Positions 8,267-19,000 of a DNA stretch of 64,000 nucleotides are shown here, piece by piece. Position numbers and translations under genes: made by a program. The stretch spans positions 248,001-312,000 of the forward strand of contig JBBCJU010000008.1 of assembly GCA_037190145.1 (NCBI GenBank). The letters run 5' to 3'. The DNA comes from 55-13 sp037190145 (GTDB lineage Bacteria; Armatimonadota; Fimbriimonadia; Fimbriimonadales; Fimbriimonadaceae). The notes under the pieces are model-generated. The model was given only the letters and a program-made list of their open reading frames with translations. It was not told the DNA's origin and searched no databases. Numbering within the stretch: the first letter of the stretch is position 1; each line of letters begins with the position of its first letter.

Positions 8267-11200
8267 ATGAGCGCAACTGCTAACGTGATGAAGCGAACTA
8301 GAAAGGGTGGCCAGACCCTGATTATCGCCCTGTTGATCATGGGGATACTCTTGATCTTGGGTTTGGTCTTTCTTGGCCTCATAAGCCGGAATATTGTCAC
8401 CCAAAGTCGATTCAATCAGCGATCTGTTGGGAATGACTTGGCTGAGGCTGGTATTAGATATGCCCATGGCCAGCTCCTAACGAGTGGTCTCGGCGCGGAC
8501 TGGCGAGTGCCCCTGACTGCAAATGTTAACCCTCGAGATCCGGACTTTGATCTATTGCAACCGGGTGGTCCCGATGGGCTCGGTAACTATGGTCGCGTTA
8601 ACTTTGATCAAGGCCGAGTTTTAGTCCGAGCAAGATATGGCCCCAGCGACGCCAACGTTTTTGATAGCAACCCAAATGGTCCTCTGATTCTTCCTGGGCG
8701 AGCTAAAAATTACATTATTATTGAGTCGATCGGTAAGCCGGGCAAACTCAACCCAAGTGATCCTACCACTGCACGTGATCTTACAGGTGCAGAGAGAGAG
8801 CGATTGCAAACTCGGAAGTTGATCGCCTTTGCATCAGTTGGGCTTATTGAGCAAGCGTTCTTCGTTACTAATAAGTTCAAAGTGAGCCGAGCGGCAGAGT
8901 TCGGTGCTGCAAACGAAATTGGGGTTACTTACGGCGAGACTGTTGGTGGATTTAATCCAGTGCAAGTGCCGACGCAGATTGGCGATGTGCAGATGTTGCC
9001 TAATCAGAATGGTACAGGATTTACCATGCAGCCCTTTGGCGGCGGCGCTAGGTTCCAAAGTGACGTGGTATTCCATGGCCCAATCTTTGCGAACATCAAT
9101 AAGTATTTTGGTGAAAGTATTCTTGGCACCGGTTCGTTCACGGGCGCTGACGATTTGACGACTTCTCTAAACATAAACGCGACCGACATAGATGCGGGGA
9201 CCGGTGTTTGGGCTCCTTTCAACTTTACGCTGACAAATGGCGGCGCGAATAGTTTGAATAGCCGGAACTCTAACTTCTCTACTGCAAGAGGAACGGTTCG
9301 TGACGGTGTTGCTTCCGCTGATAACCAGGGTTTCACTCGGGGCACTCGTTATATGGAGCCTGCTAGCTTCCAAGGTGAAGACGGTGCTAGTAAGGAGAGC
9401 GTCTATCGTACGATGGCGCGAGATAGCGGAGCTGTTTTAGGCGGAGGAAACTCGGGCAAGTTTGGCCACGGTCGGAATGTGTACGTGAATAATAATTCTG
9501 ATCGCCAAAACAGAGTTGATGAGCAGGGCCGAGAGATTCAGGGTTCTGATGAGTCGTTAATCTATGACTGGCTGAATCCCAACAATAGTCAGTCTAACAG
9601 TGGTTGGCAGGGTGCTTTCTATGTGCCACGCGGAGCTTATCTTCAGCTTCTTCCCGATGGTTTTCTCATCATGCGAGACTCGCGAGGGTCTGCTGACGAG
9701 TTGTTCTGGCGAGATGTTAATGGTGCAGACAGTGGAAACTCTGTAGCTCGGTATCGAATTGTACGGAACGGCGCTGGGAAGTTGTTCATTGCTAACACCT
9801 ATACGAACTTTGGCGGGCCGACCATTGATAGCGCAACTCCTGCCCAGATTCAGAGTGCTGGCTTCCCATTTGACGGAGTTCTTTACTTCGAGGGTAACGT
9901 TCGAGTTCGGGGCAGTATCCCAACCGATGTGCAGCTAACAGTGGTTTCTGGAGCAACTATCTATGTAGAGGGCTCTATCACAAAGGGAGTGGTTCGAACT
10001 CCGGCAGCTTTTGATCAAGGCGGGCCTGCTGGTCAGCGTATCGGCGTGTCTAGCCGATCTATGCTGATGCTCGCGGCAAAAGACTATGTTGCGCTCAATA
10101 CGAGTCAGTTTTTTGGGCCAGCTCCATCGCAAGTGATTGAGGAAGTAAACGATCTTCCTTCTGGGTTGGAATATAACCCAATTAGAATGCGCCGTCAGGC
10201 TACTCCTGGAACTCCTTCGAGCTATCAGTTCCGGTCAGATTTACTGTTGAATCCGGCGCCACTTGCTACGGATGCTGCGCAGTATGCAGCTAACCCAAGC
10301 ATGTGGCGATCCTTTGCTGGGAGTTATCAGGAGTTTGGAACCAGTAACTTCATTGATGCGGGAATCTTGATAACGCATACAATGGACGATGGCCCTGCTG
10401 CTAACTCTTTCATCTCCCTGGATGTGAACTTTGGTGTTGATAACCCAGGTACAGGATTTACGAGTGACTGGCAATATTTGTTCGACTTGAATGCGGGTTT
10501 GAATCCTTATGATCCTTACCAGGTTAATAATGTCGCTGACTATTCGCCATTCAATGTAGCCGGATATACCGATCCGAACTATGGCGCAGCTCAGGCTAAC
10601 CGAGCTCCAATCTACGGAATTGGCGCTGAGTCTTGGCAGAGATACGGGCGATTTGAATCCACGTTCTTCCCTGTTGCTAGATCTGCAGGTGAGGCAAGCC
10701 CATCAGCATTTCCCGTCATTCCTTCAGCGAACGAGCATGGAACATATATGCTTCTGGCCCAAGAGACAAACGACTTTACATTCCGATTTAACGATGTAGG
10801 TTTCAATGCCTCTAATGACTATCTGATTGCTCGAGCGGCAATGGTGCCAAACGATATAAGAATCGAGGCATCGGTCTTTGCTGAGGATGGATCCTTCTTC
10901 GTGATTCCTAGTCCTTGGTTTAATCCGAATCCAAATGATCGCCGAGACACTTATGTAGCTAGAGTCAGTGTAGTTGGTCAGGCGCAAGCGCAAGCAGAAA
11001 GACTTCAGAACTACGGAGCATCGCCAATGACGCCATTCTATGGTGAGCCCATTGACGTTAAAGTCCGGATTATTGGATCTGTAAGTCAGAACATGCCTGT
11101 AGCGATGAGCCAACAAGTTGAGTGGATTAAGAAGTGGGGTTGGATTCCAAGAAGTCTTGGAGATTCAGGTCGCCGAATCCCATCTCAGCACGTTCCTGCG

Positions 11201-11422
11201 GGTCTTGACTTGAATTCGGCCCTTTATGTCCCCAATTTAGTTATCACCTACGATCCCGCTTTAGGTAGCGGTCGGTCGTGGGATCCGACCTATGCAACGC
11301 AAGGGCCATTCTTCTGGCAGAACCCTGCGTTGCGAGTTGACGACGATGGAAGAATGCTGCCTCCAATGCCGCGACTTCCTGTTAGCCCGACATTAGCCTA
11401 TTTTGGCGAGGTGAATCAGTAA
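8267..11422 (+). CDS. Giant PilX/GspK-like pseudopilin without Glu5
   Basis: This 1051-residue protein has a PilX-type N terminus: a basic leader, Gly-Gly, then QTLIIALLIMGILLILG. There is no acidic residue at mature position 5. In GspK the missing Glu5 marks the pilin that caps the pseudopilus tip. The helix continues with RSVGNDLAEAGIRYA, like the N-terminal domain of PilX/GspK. Around residues 540-610 are repeated Val/Gly beta strands (GNVRVRGSI, GATIYVEGSI) resembling a beta-helix. The rest is unassigned. The gene starts 8 bases after the previous stop and its own stop overlaps the next ATG (TAATG). Tip location is an inference from the missing Glu and the gene order. Confidence 0.78.
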   Translation: MSATANVMKRTRKGGQTLIIALLIMGILLILGLVFLGLISRNIVTQSRFNQRSVGNDLAEAGIRYAHGQLLTSGLGADWRVPLTANVNPRDPDFDLLQPGGPDGLGNYGRVNFDQGRVLVRARYGPSDANVFDSNPNGPLILPGRAKNYIIIESIGKPGKLNPSDPTTARDLTGAERERLQTRKLIAFASVGLIEQAFFVTNKFKVSRAAEFGAANEIGVTYGETVGGFNPVQVPTQIGDVQMLPNQNGTGFTMQPFGGGARFQSDVVFHGPIFANINKYFGESILGTGSFTGADDLTTSLNINATDIDAGTGVWAPFNFTLTNGGANSLNSRNSNFSTARGTVRDGVASADNQGFTRGTRYMEPASFQGEDGASKESVYRTMARDSGAVLGGGNSGKFGHGRNVYVNNNSDRQNRVDEQGREIQGSDESLIYDWLNPNNSQSNSGWQGAFYVPRGAYLQLLPDGFLIMRDSRGSADELFWRDVNGADSGNSVARYRIVRNGAGKLFIANTYTNFGGPTIDSATPAQIQSAGFPFDGVLYFEGNVRVRGSIPTDVQLTVVSGATIYVEGSITKGVVRTPAAFDQGGPAGQRIGVSSRSMLMLAAKDYVALNTSQFFGPAPSQVIEEVNDLPSGLEYNPIRMRRQATPGTPSSYQFRSDLLLNPAPLATDAAQYAANPSMWRSFAGSYQEFGTSNFIDAGILITHTMDDGPAANSFISLDVNFGVDNPGTGFTSDWQYLFDLNAGLNPYDPYQVNNVADYSPFNVAGYTDPNYGAAQANRAPIYGIGAESWQRYGRFESTFFPVARSAGEASPSAFPVIPSANEHGTYMLLAQETNDFTFRFNDVGFNASNDYLIARAAMVPNDIRIEASVFAEDGSFFVIPSPWFNPNPNDRRDTYVARVSVVGQAQAQAERLQNYGASPMTPFYGEPIDVKVRIIGSVSQNMPVAMSQQVEWIKKWGWIPRSLGDSGRRIPSQHVPAGLDLNSALYVPNLVITYDPALGSGRSWDPTYATQGPFFWQNPALRVDDDGRMLPPMPRLPVSPTLAYFGEVNQ

Positions 11423-14400
11423 TGTTTCGACGATCGGCCGTCCTAGCCGCTCTGGGTTTGCTTGCATCTATAGTAGGTGCGCAACCCCAGAACTATGCTC
11501 AGCGTGGAACCCAAATCCGTGCGGGTATTGCGCTGATTGATAGCGCGCAAACGTCAGGGTTTACAACCAATGCAACCCCTTTCGTTTGGTACAACTTGGA
11601 CTCAAACCGTTCGGTGAAACCTGCCGGTTGGAACATTTATAACCCAAATGCGCCTGGACAAGCGAGCGCGGAGATTGCAAATCGCTGGGGCATCTTGTCA
11701 GGTGGGGGGGGACCCGCTATTGGTGAGCGAATCAATAAGCAAAATGCTGCTTATTGGGAGTTTCGTTTAAGCCAAGTGTCTGAGGCTCAGCTCGCCCAGT
11801 ACGACGTTCTTTTTGTTAATGCAGTCGGCAATGTATCTCTGAACTCCGTAGAGCGCGAGCGACTTCGCCAGTTTGTGGATAGAGGTGGCGTGCTTTGGGT
11901 CGAAGTGGGCGGCATCAACTACGTAGACTTTACTAATGAGTACGCAATCAATGGCTTCCCCTTGCCGTTCGCGGTAGATATTGGTGGGGGAGGAGTGGGA
12001 AATCTCGACGTTTTTCACCCGGTTCTAAGCTATCCGAATGCATTTAATGCAGCAAACCTAGATTATCTGAACGCGGGAACGGGGCGCACTATCGGTCCAT
12101 CAACACCAGCAGGGGCAGCGTCGGCGCTTAACCCAGCCACTACTTTTGACTTTTATCAACTGAAGCCTGTGGTTTTGAGTGGCGGATCTCCCACGATGAT
12201 GGTTGGTCGAATTGGTGAAGGCTTTATGGTCGTCACAAGTCGAAATGCTGCTACCTTTTTGAATCGTGTTCGAACTGCTCCAAGTGGTTGGGATGCCAAT
12301 AATCGCTACTATGCGGTAGACCCTCGTGGAACTCTAGATAGAGGCTCTGATGTTTTGGGCAAGCTAGCTGTAAACATCATTAGTCTAGGTTCCGGTTCTG
12401 AGCAGCCAGGGGGAGGTTCACGTAAGTCTGGAAGTAGTCCAATTGACATCGGTGCACCGCTTCTTCAACGATTTCAATCTGGTGATATTCCTCAGCTAGA
12501 TTTTGGACCCCGAAACCCATTCCCGGTTGCAGCCTATAAAGGCCTCTTGGTCGTTTCGGCTAATAACCAGATTCGGGTTTACGATGCAAATCCAAATTCA
12601 GATATTGATGGGGACGGAAACCCTGATGATGGTGTCCAAGACTTAAGTCAAGGTGACTCGTTTGATCTGATTTGGGAGAGCAATGCCTTGCCCGGACCCA
12701 TATCTGCGCCGACTTGTATTGAGGTGGCGCAGCCAGGTGTAAACATTCCGTCTGACCAAATCTTGGTAACGCTGGCAGATGGCTCTGTTGCAGCATTTAA
12801 TGCGTTTCCAGCTGGTTTCGGCGCACAGGCACCCGTTTATGTAGTGCCGGCTCCAAGCACTGTGAATTCCGTCGATACCTCAGCGCTAAATCATGGCCCT
12901 TACGCTCCAACCTATCACGAAGGATTAGCTTACGTTGCTACAAATCCTGGTAGTCCAAATGTGACTGGGCAAGTTTGGGTTATGAATCCTGCGCAAGGCT
13001 CAGCGCTCACGGGTTCAGGTGGAAGGTGGCTAGTAGGTGATCCTTCAAGCCCAATTCTTCAACAGATTTCGGCACCTCCAACTGTAGGCTATATTCCTAT
13101 TGCGGATAACTCCAGTGGTCACGATAAGGTTGTTTATGTTCCGACTCGCCCTGGGGGGACATTGGGTGGTCCAAACGCCGGAATATTTAGCTTGTGGGCT
13201 GGAACAAGAGGCGAAAGTCCAATTAGCGCTACTGTAACTGGTTCAACTTTAACCGTTACAACAAGGGCTTCACAGCGTGGGCTTTTTGTCGTGAATGAAG
13301 CTTCATCACGCGGCGTCAAACTAACCGTTCTAACGAGTACAGGCGATCCGTTAACGATTTCACAGACGAATGCTCTGTTTAGTGGTGGCACGATGCAAGG
13401 TTCACCTGGAGTTCTTGACTTCACGTTGACCGGAGCATGGGACCCTACATATACAGTTCGTGTGGATTACACGATCGACTGGGGACGCGGTGCGGCAGCT
13501 AGCCAAGCGGCCATGCGAGGCAATATTTTCTTGCCCGATGACCAGAATAACCGTCGAACGATCTTGGGCAACATAGCGATGAGTCCAAGGGGAACTATTT
13601 ATGTGGTTCATAGCACCGCTAACGAAGGAGTTCTCCTAACTGGAGGACCTAGCGAGGGTGGTGCATTTTACGCATTTCGTGAGCAAGGACAAGGTGCTTT
13701 CCGATGTATTGCTCGGTATGACGCCTATCGACAGCACACGATTAACCTTAACCAGACTCAGCCAATCTCCCATCCTGCGACGATTGATGATAATGATCCG
13801 CTGACGAGTTTTGTGCAGTTTGGTGCAGGCTTCCGACCCCTGGAAGGTGCCGTTAATAGACTTACCTACGTAACTGGGCCTGTTGTTCGGGGAGACTATG
13901 TTTACGTTGCGGCTTCCATGAGGAAGATAGGTGGTATTAGTGCAGTCATACCGAATGGCGTTGTATTCGCATTCTATGCTGAGCCTGAAGCACCAGAAAT
14001 CGTAGTTGGACAACGTGGAGATAATTTCCAGCTAGTACAGCCGGATACTGTGCGTAGCACAAATAAGGGTGCTCCAAATGTCTTCACTACGGCGGGACGT
14101 GGGCAGTTCCAATACATTTCGGAGACGGGCAAAATTCGTTTCGATAGTCTGATGACTCCAAACCGTGGTCAGATTGCTAACTGCTTTAGTCTGAGCGGCC
14201 CTGTGATTGTTCGCGGTGGAGGAAGCTCTGACGAAGTCATCTACCCAGACCGCGTGGCTGGCAGTAGATGGAGTCCGTTAGCTTGGTATACCGTGCTTCA
14301 CGGCATAGATCGCCTAACTAGCCCAGTGGTTACCGGTGGCACTTTGTTTGTCGGTGGTGCAAGTGCACTCCCTTCAATCTTGGTGAGTGGTAATCCTGGT

Positions 14401-16062
14401 AATCCTACAGCAACCCTTTGGGGAGCCAATGCAGATATAAGTGAGCGAGACCCGTTTAACTATGTGGATCCGCTAAGACCCGCTAACCGCCAAGCCGTCG
14501 TTCTGAAGTCGGATGGTGCGGGCGGAATCAACACAAACCCGAACCTTCGTTGGCCCCAGAATCAGGGTGTCACTAGCTTCGATGTATGGGCAACTCGTGT
14601 TCTACAGGCATCGATGTCGGATACAGACCGCGTAATGTCTCTAGCCGCAGGAGATGGAGGCCTTTTCGCAACCGCGAGTCTTAACAATTCTGGGCTAGAC
14701 GGTGCATATGGCAATCCGGGCCGAGTCTACGGGTTTTCAAGATCAGACTTTGTGGTTGTTGATGAAGGACGGCTAGGCCGTTATGATCCGGCTGGCAATC
14801 CTATTTTTGCCACAGATATGACCAACAACTCGGGTGCTGATGTGAATATCGGCGGCGCGAGTGCAGTTCGACCTATCCAAAGACCACATCGTGCTTATCC
14901 GGTAGGAAGTGACTTGGTGGTTGTTGATCCTCCAACGAATCGTGTGATCCGGTTGGATAATGCGGGGCGTGAACTGAGGTCGATTGAGAAGTTCCAGCTA
15001 GATCCAGTGTCTGGAATCACAATGGCAGCCAATGAGCCATTGACCTTAAACAATCCTAGAGATGTAGCGGTATTCACTGAATACGTGAACAATCCTGGCG
15101 GAGTTTCCGGTCCACAGGCTCGAGAATTCTGGATCCACTACGTCATTGCTGATGCGGGGAACCGACGAATCATTGATGTAATCGACCGCTACCAAGTGGG
15201 TGCGAACGGAATAGTTGGTGAACTTGTTCAGGTGAGCGGTGTACGTCAGTTAGGCATCCTGAGATGGCGTAGCCCGGCTGAGTATAGTGGCAAGCAGTTT
15301 GAGTACAACTCAATTACGCGAGCAGCAAGCATCAATAATCCTAGCGAGTATTGGTACGTAGCGGGGATCGGTAGTGCGACGCCAACTACAGTCGATGTAG
15401 GCCTCGATACACCTGCCGGTGCACAGCCTCGTGAAGCAAGGGACGGAAATGGAGGAATCGTTATCTTCAATCCGATACTCAATCGCGCAGATACAGTAAT
15501 CAATGAGGTAACGGTGCCTGGCACTACGGCGAATGTCTATGTAGACCCCGCAACTGGCTTGCTGAATCCAAACCCTGTTGCTGCATTCCAAAAGAAGCTG
15601 AGCAACTTGAACTCAGTTACGGTGCGCACGGTTCGTGACGGTGGTGTTGCACGCTGGGCAATCATGTTCACAGACTCTACGGGCGTCTATGAGATAGTGA
15701 ATACCGGTACAAGTTGGGAGGTTCGATGGATGCTCCCTGAAGCAGCCTATAAGTTCATGAGAATGAACTTCACTCCAGCACCCACGATCTTCCCGAATGC
15801 TAATCCTCGACGACTGCGTGCAACTTATGCTCGGAGACTTGATTCTGGGGATATCTTGCTTGTAAACGGGTACGTGGGGACGAAGCTCGGGGGTGCAAAC
15901 GACGCCTTTAGTGGCGAAGTTATCCAGGTAAGCGGTGCTCCTATTGACTTTGGGTTTAACCTGCCTAACCTTGGCTTTACTTTTGACAAAATTAGGTTCG
16001 AATTGAACCTTCTGACCGCTACTCGGCCGATGTATCAGCCAGTATTTGCAGATCGACGTTAA
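11422..16062 (+). CDS. Giant secreted beta-propeller protein, candidate PilY1 analogue A
   Basis: This 1546-residue protein has a Sec signal peptide (RRSAVLAALGLLASIVGA, cut near residue 20). Residues about 25-170 resemble a Rossmann-like amidotransferase fold (LAQYDVLFVNAVG, FVDRGGVLWVEVGG) without a catalytic Cys motif. PQQ-like propeller strands follow from about 370 (GLLVVSANNQIRVYDAN) and NHL-like strands from about 1150 (DLVVVDPPTNRVIRLD). At residues 394-407 is a calcium-loop motif (DIDGDGNPDDGVQD), the kind of site found in PilY1. The TAATG overlap couples it to the GspK-like pseudopilin upstream and to the next giant gene downstream. I propose a pilus-tip or exported adhesin; no catalytic function can be claimed. 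Confidence 0.72.
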   Translation: MFRRSAVLAALGLLASIVGAQPQNYAQRGTQIRAGIALIDSAQTSGFTTNATPFVWYNLDSNRSVKPAGWNIYNPNAPGQASAEIANRWGILSGGGGPAIGERINKQNAAYWEFRLSQVSEAQLAQYDVLFVNAVGNVSLNSVERERLRQFVDRGGVLWVEVGGINYVDFTNEYAINGFPLPFAVDIGGGGVGNLDVFHPVLSYPNAFNAANLDYLNAGTGRTIGPSTPAGAASALNPATTFDFYQLKPVVLSGGSPTMMVGRIGEGFMVVTSRNAATFLNRVRTAPSGWDANNRYYAVDPRGTLDRGSDVLGKLAVNIISLGSGSEQPGGGSRKSGSSPIDIGAPLLQRFQSGDIPQLDFGPRNPFPVAAYKGLLVVSANNQIRVYDANPNSDIDGDGNPDDGVQDLSQGDSFDLIWESNALPGPISAPTCIEVAQPGVNIPSDQILVTLADGSVAAFNAFPAGFGAQAPVYVVPAPSTVNSVDTSALNHGPYAPTYHEGLAYVATNPGSPNVTGQVWVMNPAQGSALTGSGGRWLVGDPSSPILQQISAPPTVGYIPIADNSSGHDKVVYVPTRPGGTLGGPNAGIFSLWAGTRGESPISATVTGSTLTVTTRASQRGLFVVNEASSRGVKLTVLTSTGDPLTISQTNALFSGGTMQGSPGVLDFTLTGAWDPTYTVRVDYTIDWGRGAAASQAAMRGNIFLPDDQNNRRTILGNIAMSPRGTIYVVHSTANEGVLLTGGPSEGGAFYAFREQGQGAFRCIARYDAYRQHTINLNQTQPISHPATIDDNDPLTSFVQFGAGFRPLEGAVNRLTYVTGPVVRGDYVYVAASMRKIGGISAVIPNGVVFAFYAEPEAPEIVVGQRGDNFQLVQPDTVRSTNKGAPNVFTTAGRGQFQYISETGKIRFDSLMTPNRGQIANCFSLSGPVIVRGGGSSDEVIYPDRVAGSRWSPLAWYTVLHGIDRLTSPVVTGGTLFVGGASALPSILVSGNPGNPTATLWGANADISERDPFNYVDPLRPANRQAVVLKSDGAGGINTNPNLRWPQNQGVTSFDVWATRVLQASMSDTDRVMSLAAGDGGLFATASLNNSGLDGAYGNPGRVYGFSRSDFVVVDEGRLGRYDPAGNPIFATDMTNNSGADVNIGGASAVRPIQRPHRAYPVGSDLVVVDPPTNRVIRLDNAGRELRSIEKFQLDPVSGITMAANEPLTLNNPRDVAVFTEYVNNPGGVSGPQAREFWIHYVIADAGNRRIIDVIDRYQVGANGIVGELVQVSGVRQLGILRWRSPAEYSGKQFEYNSITRAASINNPSEYWYVAGIGSATPTTVDVGLDTPAGAQPREARDGNGGIVIFNPILNRADTVINEVTVPGTTANVYVDPATGLLNPNPVAAFQKKLSNLNSVTVRTVRDGGVARWAIMFTDSTGVYEIVNTGTSWEVRWMLPEAAYKFMRMNFTPAPTIFPNANPRRLRATYARRLDSGDILLVNGYVGTKLGGANDAFSGEVIQVSGAPIDFGFNLPNLGFTFDKIRFELNLLTATRPMYQPVFADRR

Positions 16063-19000
16063 TGGATTACGGTTCGGTGAATTCGATGAGATTGACTAAT
16101 AAGTTCTGGAAAGGATCCTTTGTTGCCGCAAGCATTTTGATTGCGGCTATTTCCCTGGGGCAGACCTCTCCGACCTTGAAGGGAAACAATGCCCGTACGG
16201 GTTCAAATGCTGATCCTGCGTCAAGTAGCCCAGGGCGAGGCCACTTAACATGGTTTCGACCAAACACAAACGATACGCTTTCAGGCACTATCGTAAGGAA
16301 CAATACTGCCGCGAATCCGAACGTCGTCAATGGCGGGTTTCTAGCGTCTCCTGCGACAAACAATGCAGCTTTTTATTATGATCAGCCGAGCTACGGCGAT
16401 CAGGCCGCCGACATTGCGACAGGTGGCTTTGCTAACTATCCCCTGGTTTTTGATGGTCGACTCCCCTCCTACCATTATTCCAATACGGTTGCGACAACTA
16501 GCCTAAGCGACCCGAGGATTGGGTCAACCGCAACATTTACCTGGAATATGGACCCTGTGCAAGCGCCTATAAACCAAGCCGGAACAGGTAATGGTTTTGC
16601 ACGGAATTACGCGCTTTATGTTTGGTTGCCCGCTGGTGGCACTGGAACAGGGCTAAGTAGACAGTTTCCTCAGCGAAACTTTGTTTATGAAATTCGCTAC
16701 GGGACAGGGCTTACTCAAACTTACATTGAGGTCATCGATACCTATGCATCGGGGCCAGGCTGGGTTCGGCTTGGAAACGCGGGTAATGACTCCAATCGAA
16801 TGTTCCAATACGATGGAACAAACCCGATCCAGATTCGCCTGCACAATACCGTTCCTCTTGATCCGAATACACAGCTTCCGTCAGACAATGTAGGGAGTAG
16901 CCTGGTCTATGCCGATGCGGCAATGGCAATTCCACAAGTTGGAGTGATGAATGCAACTCCAACCATTAGCGCCATTGGGCCAGCCGGAAACGAAGGCAGA
17001 GCAATTGCGGCCGTCAATAGACTTTCAATCGGCAATAGAGAAGGACAATCCGTTACAGTTTCACAAGGCGAAGTAAAGAGCTACAACTATAACGATGGTC
17101 GAACCGATGCTGATGTCCGGTGGACATTCCGCCCGGCTGAACAAAGATTTACCGTCACTATGGACAATAGTGTGGCTACCAATTCTGGATTCACGGCGAA
17201 TCCGGTAGGGCCAGGTAGCGCGTCGGCTTTGGGTGTTGATTATCTCACCGCACCTTTAAATGACACTGCCGTCACACAATCGGTGACGTATGCCCCTACC
17301 TTGGAAGATGGTGAGTATCTTATCCAGTTCTATCTTTCCCCGGACACAATCGCCCAACAGTTTGGTCGCGCCGTGAGGGTGGAGATTAGTGAAGGTGGCG
17401 TTGTCACAAGTATTCCGGTGGATATGAATCGTGGGCCAGGGTGGTTCTCTATCAGTACTCAGAGATACCGTCATGCTGATGGAGCGCAGTTAGAGGTCGC
17501 AATAACGAACATGGGAAGTAATGATGATGCTTCAAATGGTCGTTTAGCGTTTGCCGATGCGGTTCGCTTTGTTGGTGCCTTTGACACAGAAGTAAATTCG
17601 ACACCCACGAGCGCACGAGTTTGGATTACGAATACTGACGGAATATCCAGAACAGAAAGAGATGTTGTCTTTGTTTGTTCCGACGATGGTCGAATCTACT
17701 GTCTAGATGCCGCCGGAAATGGCGATGGAACTACCGATGTCTACTGGGCCTATCCAAGCATTCCGGATGCAAACAATCCAAGCTGGACCGATCCAAACAT
17801 CGACGAAAATATAGATGGCAATGGTGGCGTAACGGTCGCCGAAATGCCGATCGGCTTCGGAAGATCATCCCCAATCGTGCAGCGAATTGGTACCGAAGAC
17901 TACCTATTTATCGCAGCACGAAATGGGCGCGTCTACTGCTTAAACACGGCTGGTAGAGGTGACTTTAACGAAGCAGAAGGAAGACCTGGTACGGCTGTTC
18001 GACAGTGGTCCTATCCGAATGATTTTCCGCGGCCCAGACAAGCCGGATCGCTCGGAACCTTCGCGAATGCTTCGCTCGCTTATGCCGAAAACGGGACTAA
18101 TCGGTGGCTCTATGTGCCTACGGAAAGCGGACATATGATCGCCTTGAATCCCGTTGGAAATCCGGCAACCCGCACTACTAATGTGATTTGGGATTTCCCT
18201 GGCAGAAGCAATCGAATCGCCCCTGTCACTACGACTCCCGCCATTCACAATGGACGGATTTATTTCGGAACGACAGTTAATGATGAAGGGGTCGGTCGGT
18301 TCTACTCCCTGAATGCGGCTACCGGTGCTTTGAATGAAGTGTTTGAAGGAGCGCCTACCCTAGGCGATCCCAACGCACCTCAACTCGGTGCCTTCTTCGG
18401 TGGGCCAGCGGTAGTCCCTGCTGCATTGATTGGAGGTATTGCTCCTGTCGACACAGTATTCGTGGCGAACAACAATTTGAACGTCTACGCGCTGGATGCA
18501 AACAACATTACAAATGTGCTTTGGCGCACTAACGAGTTGAATACCACGGTTACGGGACCGCTCACCTTTTCCGTGATGAACGTATTCCACAGTGGTGGCT
18601 TAGGAGCAACACCGCCTACACCCGTTGTAGTTGTTCCGGGGGAGAGCGGGCAATGGTCGGCTCTATTCGCGAGACCTGGTACCGGTCCTGGCAGCACCAA
18701 CAGCTTTGGTGGGAAATTTGCTTGGGGCAAGGTCTCGCAAGGAAACATCGTGGCGGGGACCTCAAATGGAGCTCCTCCGAATAATCCACCGTTCACAGGT
18801 GCATTCCCTGGTTTCCTCTACGGTGGTGATACCAACGGGAATCTATTCGCCTTCAGCAATGCTACGACTCTTTCTGATCAAGGAACACCTCCTATCCAAG
18901 ATATCATTGAGCCGGATAATCCTGATGGAGCGGCATGGAGGAATGCGAAGATTAAGATTCTCCCTAATCTTGGTGTCTATGAAAGCCTAAGAAACGATCC

